Assembly: GCA_949286295.1 (NCBI GenBank)
Contig: CASECK010000085.1
Span: 1-9,694, forward strand
Length of the DNA: 9,694 nt
Source of the DNA: an uncultured bacterium
Lineage (GTDB): Bacteria > Bacillota > Clostridia > Oscillospirales > Oscillospiraceae
Direction: 5' to 3'
The translations under genes and the position numbers were made by a program. The notes beneath the pieces are model-generated. The model did not search any database. It worked only from the letters and a program-made list of their open reading frames with translations, and had not been told where the DNA came from. This document shows, piece by piece, positions 1 through 4,896 of the stretch (the stretch's first letter is position 1; each line of letters begins with the position of its first letter).

Positions 1-1
1 G

Positions 2-649
2 ATTATCATCCTGCTGTTTATTTTCGCCGCGGAAATTTTGGGGGAGATTCGCTCCTTTTACACCACCTTCCAGGGCTGGGACACCATTTTGCATACCTTA
101 AACGGCTTTTTGTGCGCCGCCATCGGCTTTGCCCTGGTGGATATGCTCAACCGCAATGAGCGCTTCTCCCTGTCCCTGTCCCCGGTGTTCATGGCCATTG
201 TGGCCTTCTGCTTCTCCATGACCATCGGCGTGCTGTGGGAGTTTTTCGAGTTTGGCATGGACCAGCTGTTTTTGCTGGATATGCAGAAGGACACGGTGGT
301 GAAAAACATCGCCTCGGTGATGCTGGACCCCGCTGGGCTGAACCACCCGGTGGCCATCCGGGACATCGCCGACGTGGTGGTGATCACCGCCGGCGGAGAG
401 GAGATTCCCCTGGGCCTGGGCGGCTACCTGGACATCGGAATCGCGGACACCATGAAGGACCTGTTCGTCAATTTCGTGGGCGCGGTGGTCTTCTCCTTCA
501 TCGGCTACTTCTATGTGAAAAGCCGGGGGAAGGGCCGCTTTGCCAGCCTGTTCATCCCCCGGGTGGTGGAAATTCAGCCCGAGGACCTGCCCGCCTGTCC
601 GCCCGGAGCGGAGGAGAGCGGGCAATCAGGCGGACCAGAGGGGGAATAA
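2..649 (+). CDS. DUF2238 / YjdF-like integral membrane protein (5'-truncated by window edge)
   Basis: The reading frame is open from base 2 to the TAA at 647-649 (215 codons visible), and the first residues are already hydrophobic, so the true start lies upstream. A TTG at 38 could serve as a start but would cut through a membrane segment. Visible hydrophobic segments are the first 12 residues, the stretch around HTLNGFLCAAIGFALV, the segment FMAIVAFCFSMTIGVLW, and a last one around LFVNFVGAVVFSFIGYFYV. Conserved-looking motifs are a WDTILHTLNGF block, LWEFFEFGMDQ and DTMKDLFVNFVGA, which resemble the H..GF, WE..E and D...D...N..GA pattern of DUF2238 (YjdF) membrane proteins. The C-terminus is a charged, probably cytosolic tail. 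Molecular function is unknown for the family. It is followed after 55 bp by the DUF1540 gene on the same strand. Confidence 0.72.
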   Translation: MIILLFIFAAEILGEIRSFYTTFQGWDTILHTLNGFLCAAIGFALVDMLNRNERFSLSLSPVFMAIVAFCFSMTIGVLWEFFEFGMDQLFLLDMQKDTVVKNIASVMLDPAGLNHPVAIRDIADVVVITAGGEEIPLGLGGYLDIGIADTMKDLFVNFVGAVVFSFIGYFYVKSRGKGRFASLFIPRVVEIQPEDLPACPPGAEESGQSGGPEGE

Positions 650-690
650 AAGCGGGCCGGGCGGTCCATGCTAAGACCATCCTAAGGAAA

Positions 691-696
691 AGGAGG
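691..696 (+). promoter_or_regulatory. Ribosome binding site of the DUF1540 gene
   Basis: AGGAGG lies 8 bases before the ATG at 705. It fixes the start of this short gene. Confidence 0.8.
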
Positions 697-704
697 GTTT
701 TCAC

Positions 705-881
705 ATGGACCAGAGATCCTGCAACGCCAGCATCAAGTGCACCGTGGACACCTGCGCCTACCACAACGGCCCCCAGAACTGCTGCTCCCTGCAGTCCATC
801 CAGGTGGGCTGCTGCGACAGCGCGCCCACCAAGTGTGAGGGCACCGAGTGCGCCTCGTTCAAACTGGGCGGCGCCCGGTAA
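705..881 (+). CDS. DUF1540 small cysteine-rich protein (58 aa)
   Basis: This is a 58-codon gene, ATG 705 to TAA 879-881, preceded by a strong AGGAGG. It has nine cysteines (C6, C12, C17, C26, C27, C36, C37, C44, C50) in the order Cys-x4-Cys-Ala-Tyr-His-Asn, Cys, Ile-x-Val, Ala-x3-Cys, Cys-x-Ser-Phe. This fits the DUF1540 family, small Firmicute proteins probably binding metal through conserved cysteines and with no established biochemical role. There is no signal peptide or membrane segment, so it is probably cytosolic. It sits alone between the membrane protein gene and a strong terminator, and may be cotranscribed with the upstream gene because I see no clear promoter in the 55-bp gap. Confidence 0.85.
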   Translation: MDQRSCNASIKCTVDTCAYHNGPQNCCSLQSIQVGCCDSAPTKCEGTECASFKLGGAR

Positions 882-885
882 ATCC

Positions 886-929
886 AAAGACGCCCGCGGG
901 ACTTGGAAGAGTCCCGCGGGCGTCTTTTT
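886..929 (+). terminator. Strong intrinsic terminator after the DUF1540 gene; probably also ends the rnf operon from the other side
   Basis: A perfect 18-bp stem (886-903 paired with 910-927) encloses a 6-base loop TGGAAG. The stem is GC-rich and the T-run continues to 929 on the + strand. It begins 4 bases after the DUF1540 stop. On the - strand the same hairpin follows the rnfA stop by about 23 bases but its trailing T-run is only three bases, so termination in that direction is less certain. Confidence 0.93.
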
Positions 930-951
930 GTTTGTCGGAAGGCGGCCGCGC

Positions 952-1542
952 TCAGTCCACGTGCAGGCCGTAAAACCCCACCAGGGCCATGGCCATCAGA
1001 CCGGCGGTGATGAACTGGATGGGCAGGCCCCGGAAGGGGCGGGGGCAGCGCTCCAGGTCCACCTCGGTCTGAAGGCTGGCGAAGCTGGCCATGGCCAGAG
1101 TGACGCCGATTCCGCCGCACAGGGCGAATATCAGGCAGGAGGCCAGGCTGTAACTGCGCTGGGTCACCAGCAGGGCGGTGCCCAGAGCGGCGCAGTTGGT
1201 GGAGATGGAGGCCAGATTTTCGTCCACCCGGCGGGACAGCTCGGGCACGCAGGCGCGAAAGAACCGCCGCAGGGCGGCCACCAGCCCGGGGATGAGCAGG
1301 GCGAAGGCCAGCACCCGGAAGTACTGCCAGTTTAACGGGAGAAGAATCCACCGGTCCAGCAGCCAGGCGCACAGTCCCCCCAGGACCATCACCAGGGTCA
1401 GGCAAAAGCCGGTGCGCAGGGCCTGCCTGGGCTGGCGGAAGGACGGAAGATGGGTGCCGACGCCCAAGCTGCTGACCAGGACCATGTTTTCCGACAGCAG
1501 GGCGGCCAGGGCCACGCCGGCCAGTTCCAGGGCGGGTGTCAT
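952..1542 (-). CDS. rnfA: RnfA-family membrane subunit (Rnf/Nqr family), divergent, one cluster cysteine missing
   Basis: A 196-residue hydrophobic protein, close to the usual RnfA length of about 190-195. RnfA/NqrE features are SENMVLVSSLG near the N-terminus (canonical NNFVLxxxLG), STNCAALG at 114-121 (canonical TTNCAVLG), GIGVTLAMASFA, PRPFRGLPIQFITAGLMA at 167-184 and the final GF-GL. This family makes the antiparallel RnfA/RnfE core with a [2Fe-2S] cluster in the membrane. C117 is retained, but the N-terminal cluster cysteine of the canonical LGICPFLG block is replaced: here the block reads LGVGTHLP, with G29 at the cysteine position. The start is ATG 1542 with AGGAGG 8 bases upstream. 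It is the last gene of the operon, 30 bp after the rnfD-rnfG stop. Assignment to RnfA rather than RnfE rests on the TNCAxLG and PFRGxPI blocks. Family assignment is solid; activity is uncertain. Confidence 0.85.
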   Translation of the reverse strand: MTPALELAGVALAALLSENMVLVSSLGVGTHLPSFRQPRQALRTGFCLTLVMVLGGLCAWLLDRWILLPLNWQYFRVLAFALLIPGLVAALRRFFRACVPELSRRVDENLASISTNCAALGTALLVTQRSYSLASCLIFALCGGIGVTLAMASFASLQTEVDLERCPRPFRGLPIQFITAGLMAMALVGFYGLHVD

Positions 1543-1572
1543 AGGGCGGGCCTCCTTTCAGGGCGGGAGAAT

Positions 1573-3234
1573 TTACAGGTCGCTGTCCACATAGCTGACC
1601 TCCCCTTCGGTATCCAGATTGGCCACGATGGCCAGCGCCCGGTTGACTCCGGCGGTGATGGCCTTGGAGGTGGCGGTGGCGCCGGTGACGGTGTCCACCG
1701 CGTTGTCGCCGGAGGTGCGCAGGGTGCCCGAGCGGCCGGTGTAGCGGCTCAGAGCGCCGGGGGTCATGGCCTTGGTGCCCACCCGGTTGGTCTCCCGGTG
1801 GCTGGTGACCGCCACGCCGGTGACCTCGCCGTCGGTGCTCACTCCCACCACCATGGTGATGGGACCGGCAAAGCCCTGGCTTTGGACCTCCACGCAGTAG
1901 CCCACCAGCCGCCCCTGGTTGGTGTACCCGGCGGTGATAGACAGCGCGCCGTTGGCCCGGTAGGGGGTCTCGGAGCTGGTGTCCGCCTGGGGCATGACCT
2001 GGGAGAGCAGCTCCTGCTGCTGCCTGGTCTGGGTGCGGGCGGTGGCCAAGTCGGTGGCCGCGTGGACGGCGAAGATGGCCGCGCCGGCGGCGGCGAATAC
2101 AGCGGCCAGGGGGAGCATATTTTTCACCTGGGCGCGCAGGGGGTCCAGAATGGCCTCGCCGGGGGCCATGCCGCTGCGCAGGCCGAGCAGGCGCAGGTTG
2201 AGCTTGGGGGGGACGAACTTAATCTCCGCCAGGCTGGAGCGCAGCCGGGCGGCCATGGCCCGGGTGACGGCGAAATTGCCCACCCCGAACCGGCGGGGCA
2301 GGCCCATCCGGTCCAGCAGCCACACCAGGCAGTTCATGGTGAGGATGGACCAGCCCACCCCCTCGGGGTAGGAGCCGTGGTAGCGCAGCAGCATGGTCAG
2401 CAGGCCGCAGCCCACCCCGAACATCAGCTGCCCTCTGGGGGTGACGGGGGTGGTGGCCGGGTCATTGGCGAAAAAGACCGCCCCCATGAGCAGCCCGCCG
2501 CCCAGCAGCTGATAGGCGGTCCAGGCGAAGGGGTTGACCCCGGCGGGGTAGAAGACAAAAGCCAGGACGGCGGCGGTGCCCAGATAGGACAGGGTGACCC
2601 GGGGGGAGACGACCCGCCGCATTACCAGATAGACAAAGCCCAGCAGCAGGGCAAAGGCGGAGACCTCGCCCATGCATCCCCCCCGCTGGCCCAGGAACAT
2701 TATCCCCAGGTCCTGGGCGGGCAGCAGCCGGTCGTGGAGGGCGGCCATGGGGGTGGGGGCGGACACCGCGTCGGTCTCAAACAGAGACAGCCGCTGGAGG
2801 GGCTGGACCCAGGTGGTCATCAGAATAGGCAGGGTGGCGGCCAGCATCCGGCCGGCCAGGGCGGGGTTCATAAAATTCTTGCCCAGCCCGCCGTAGAACT
2901 GCTTGACCACGATGACGCCGAAAGCGCCCCCCAGCACCGGCACCCAGTAGGGGGTGGTGACGGGCAGGCTCAGGGCCAGCAGCAGCCCGGTGACGCAGGC
3001 GGACAGGTCGGGCAGGGTGTTGCTCTGGTGGGTAAGCCGGCGGTAGCCCCACTCGGCCAGCGCGCAGGAGAACACCGACACCGCGCAGAGCCCCAGCACC
3101 CGGACGCCGAAGAAGAACACGGCCATGGCGGCGGTGGGGACCAGGGCCACCATCACGTCCATCATCATGGCGGTGGTGGTGGCGCTCTGCCGCAGCTGGG
3201 GGGTGAGATGGACGGGGACGGGACGTCCGCTCAT
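1573..3234 (-). CDS. Fused RnfD-RnfG electron-transport subunit (553 aa)
   Basis: One uninterrupted frame joins two normally separate Rnf subunits. Residues 1-320 are RnfD-like: many membrane segments, SNTLPDLSACVTGLLLALSLP (71-91), KQFYGGLGKNFMNPALAGRM (111-130), NPFAWTAYQLLGGGLLMGAVFFANDPATTP (234-263). Residues 370-392 form one membrane helix, followed by an RnfG-like FMN-binding domain (about 395-553) with NAVDTVTGATATSKAITAGV (511-530). T520 in its DxxTGAT motif is the expected flavin attachment site for ApbE. The matching RnfD site reads D155-AVSAPT161-PM instead of DxxSGATPL: the threonine is kept, but Gly-Ala has become Ala-Pro. RnfD carries FMN in the membrane and RnfG carries FMN on the outer face. 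ATG 3234 overlaps the rnfC stop in ATGA (3231-3234), implying translational coupling. Separate rnfD and rnfG genes are usual; I see no frameshift or internal stop. Confidence 0.9.
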   Translation of the reverse strand: MSGRPVPVHLTPQLRQSATTTAMMMDVMVALVPTAAMAVFFFGVRVLGLCAVSVFSCALAEWGYRRLTHQSNTLPDLSACVTGLLLALSLPVTTPYWVPVLGGAFGVIVVKQFYGGLGKNFMNPALAGRMLAATLPILMTTWVQPLQRLSLFETDAVSAPTPMAALHDRLLPAQDLGIMFLGQRGGCMGEVSAFALLLGFVYLVMRRVVSPRVTLSYLGTAAVLAFVFYPAGVNPFAWTAYQLLGGGLLMGAVFFANDPATTPVTPRGQLMFGVGCGLLTMLLRYHGSYPEGVGWSILTMNCLVWLLDRMGLPRRFGVGNFAVTRAMAARLRSSLAEIKFVPPKLNLRLLGLRSGMAPGEAILDPLRAQVKNMLPLAAVFAAAGAAIFAVHAATDLATARTQTRQQQELLSQVMPQADTSSETPYRANGALSITAGYTNQGRLVGYCVEVQSQGFAGPITMVVGVSTDGEVTGVAVTSHRETNRVGTKAMTPGALSRYTGRSGTLRTSGDNAVDTVTGATATSKAITAGVNRALAIVANLDTEGEVSYVDSDL

Positions 3235-4556
3235 GCCTCAGCCCCCCTCTCCGCCAGAGCCCTCCGGGCGCTGGCCACAATCTCGGTCAGGGGGAGCTGG
3301 GCCGGACAGATAAACGAGCAGCAGCCGCAGGACTGGCAGTCCTCGGTGCGCAGGCGCTCCAGCCGGCGCCAGTCCTGCTGAGTCAGGGCCTGCCGGATGA
3401 AGGTGGGGGCCAGATGCATAGGGCAGCCGGCCACGCATTTGCCGCACCGGATGCACACGCCGCCCGGCCCCTCCTCCCGGCGCTCGGCCCCGGTGAGGCA
3501 GACCAGGCTGTTGGTGCTCTTGATGACCGGGGCGTCCAGACTGTCCAGGGCCACCCCCATCATGGGGCCGCCGGTGACAGTCAGGTCTGGCGGTTCCCGC
3601 AGGCCGCCGCAGGCCTCCAGCAGGAGCTTCAGGGGGGTGCCCACAGGGACCCAGAGGTTCCGGGGGCGGGTGACCGCCCCGCCGGTGACGGTGACCGCCC
3701 GGTGAGTCAGCGGGGAGCCCCGGAACACCGCGTCCTGAATGGCGTAGACGGTGGCCACATTGAACACCACGCATTTCACGTCCAGCGGGGTGCCGCCGGG
3801 AGGCACCTCCCGGCCGGTGACCGTCTGGACAATCTGCTTTTCGGCCCCCAGGGGATAGCGGGTGCGCACCGTGCACAGGCGCACCGGGCCGCCCCTGCGG
3901 CGCAGGCGCCGCTCCAGGGACTCTACGGCATTGAGCTTATCCCCCTCGGTGACCAGGACCACCCGGGTGGCCCCCAGGCAGCGGGACAGGAGGGGGGCCG
4001 CCCGCAGGATGTGGTTGGCCCGCTCCAGCAGCAGCCGGTGGTCGGCGGTGACATAGGGCTCGCACTCGGCGGCGTTGAGGATAACGGTATCCACCCGCCC
4101 GGCGGCCCGGTCCAGCTTCTCCCAGGTGGGGAAGCAGCCGCCCCCCATGCCCACGACGCCGGCCTGCCGCACCCGGTCCACCAGCACACCGAGGGTGACC
4201 TCCCGCTCGTTGAGCGGCTGGGGCCACTGCTCCCAGGGGGTGTCCTGTCCGTCGCTGTCAATGACCACGGCGGGGGCCAGGCCGCCCCAGGGGTGGGGGC
4301 GCTCCTCGATTCCCCGGACCCGCCCGGAGACGCTGGCGTGAGCGGCGGCGCCCCCCTCGCTGCCCCAAGCGGCCACCGGCTGGCCCATGGCCACATGGTC
4401 CCCGGCCTTGACCAGGGGGACGCTGGTTCCCCCGGCGCACATATCCAGCGGGATGACCACCTGACTGGGGCCGGGGGAGAGCTTATGCAGGGGCTTGCGC
4501 CGGGTGTTCTCTTTTCTGGTGGGGGGGAACACCCCGCCGAAGAAGGAGTGGGTCAT
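3231..4556 (-). CDS. rnfC: RnfC, NADH/FMN and iron-sulfur subunit of an Rnf-type complex
   Basis: A 441-residue protein, the normal length for clostridial RnfC. It has the start signature FFGGVFPPTRKENT, a barrel-sandwich region with HASVSGRV (73-80), the nucleotide/flavin block GVVGMGGGCFPTWEKL (133-148; canonical GMGGATFPT), ILNAAECEPYVTADHR (159-174), YPLGAEKQ (234-241), TGREVPPGGTPLDV, and two C-terminal 4Fe-4S motifs: C368, C371, C374, C378 and C407, C410, C413, C417. RnfC is the cytosolic peripheral subunit that exchanges electrons with NAD(H). The usual QHIG-type motif is DMCAGG here (38-43), so the protein is somewhat divergent. ATG 4556 has GGGAGG about 10 bases upstream; it is the first gene of the operon. 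RnfB, which normally delivers ferredoxin electrons, is not encoded in this operon. A further paralogue role (NADH-driven flavin reduction) is inference. Confidence 0.93.
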   Translation of the reverse strand: MTHSFFGGVFPPTRKENTRRKPLHKLSPGPSQVVIPLDMCAGGTSVPLVKAGDHVAMGQPVAAWGSEGGAAAHASVSGRVRGIEERPHPWGGLAPAVVIDSDGQDTPWEQWPQPLNEREVTLGVLVDRVRQAGVVGMGGGCFPTWEKLDRAAGRVDTVILNAAECEPYVTADHRLLLERANHILRAAPLLSRCLGATRVVLVTEGDKLNAVESLERRLRRRGGPVRLCTVRTRYPLGAEKQIVQTVTGREVPPGGTPLDVKCVVFNVATVYAIQDAVFRGSPLTHRAVTVTGGAVTRPRNLWVPVGTPLKLLLEACGGLREPPDLTVTGGPMMGVALDSLDAPVIKSTNSLVCLTGAERREEGPGGVCIRCGKCVAGCPMHLAPTFIRQALTQQDWRRLERLRTEDCQSCGCCSFICPAQLPLTEIVASARRALAERGAEA

Positions 4557-4575
4557 ACCAAAAAAACCTCCCGTA

Positions 4576-4605
4576 TTTTGCCCGCCGGAGCTGCGGCGGA
4601 CAAAA
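4576..4605. repeat. Imperfect inverted repeat in the rnfC leader
   Basis: The two arms 4576-4587 and 4594-4605 pair over 12 positions with one mismatch (C4581/A4600) around a 6-base loop. The outer pairs are TTTTG/CAAAA and the inner pairs CCGCCG/CGGCGG. In the rnfC transcript it ends about 20 bases before the start codon and just before the ribosome binding site, so it could be an attenuating hairpin, a translation-control element or a protein binding site. The function is inference. Confidence 0.6.
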
Positions 4606-4638
4606 TCCGTGCTGAATCTCTACATTGACACAGGATAT

Positions 4639-4667
4639 ATCATAATCCAAGGGGACGGTTCTGTCCA
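4639..4667 (-). promoter_or_regulatory. Predicted sigma-A promoter of the rnf operon
   Basis: Read on the - strand, TGGACA (4667-4662) and TATGAT (4644-4639) are separated by exactly 17 bases. Each hexamer matches consensus at 5 of 6 positions. Predicted initiation near 4632 gives a leader of about 75 bases containing the inverted repeat at 4576-4605. No other gene on this strand lies between it and rnfC, so rnfC is the first gene of the operon. Confidence 0.65.
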
Positions 4668-4688
4668 GAGTATTCATAAAAAATTCAT

Positions 4689-4717
4689 ATCCGGCGGTCC
4701 CCGGGGGCGCGCCGGAT
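4689..4717. repeat. GC-rich inverted repeat in the divergent intergenic region
   Basis: ATCCGGCG (4689-4696) and its exact complement (4710-4717) flank 13 bases that contain a CCCCGGGG palindrome. It lies upstream of both divergent promoters in the 340-bp gene-free stretch 4557-4896. Apart from the two promoters, two ribosome binding sites and the two inverted repeats, I see no gene or RNA in that stretch. The role of this repeat is unknown. Confidence 0.45.
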
Positions 4718-4811
4718 GTCCGCCCGGGGGAATGCCGCCGGCCTCTCCCCGGCGCGGCGCGAATAGAAAAGCGCGCCATGGAAAAAGCGGACAAAAAACC
4801 CTTTTTTCTGG

Positions 4812-4839
4812 TTGAAAAATTTGGAAGCTGTGCTATAAT
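4812..4839 (+). promoter_or_regulatory. Near-consensus sigma-A promoter of the GH26-SLH gene
   Basis: TTGAAA (4812-4817) and TATAAT (4834-4839) are spaced by 16 bases, with an extended -10 TG at 4831-4832. Initiation is expected near 4846, giving a leader of about 50 bases. A perfect 10-bp palindrome, GCAGTACTGC at 4849-4858, lies at the predicted start of the transcript and could be an operator. Confidence 0.85.
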
Positions 4840-4896
4840 TTTTTCAACGCAGTACTGCAATACGGCATCAAATATCAACAGGAGGGACGATCTATC

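Noticed and set aside
235..1335. Open frame on the + strand spanning the DUF1540 gene, the terminator and antisense rnfA
   Set aside because: It reads through a strong terminator hairpin and overlaps three supported genes in other frames.
1450..3381. Long open frame on the + strand (643 codons) across the rnf genes
   Set aside because: It is a Gly/Gln/His-rich shadow of rnfD-rnfG with no ribosome binding site and no recognisable domain.
4625..4646. TTGACA on the + strand as a -35 element
   Set aside because: The only -10-like hexamer nearby (CATAAT) is 10 bases away, too close, and the better + promoter lies at 4812-4839.
4483..4878. 131-codon - strand frame across the rnfC leader
   Set aside because: It would run through both divergent promoters and overlap the true rnfC start in another frame, with no supporting homology.
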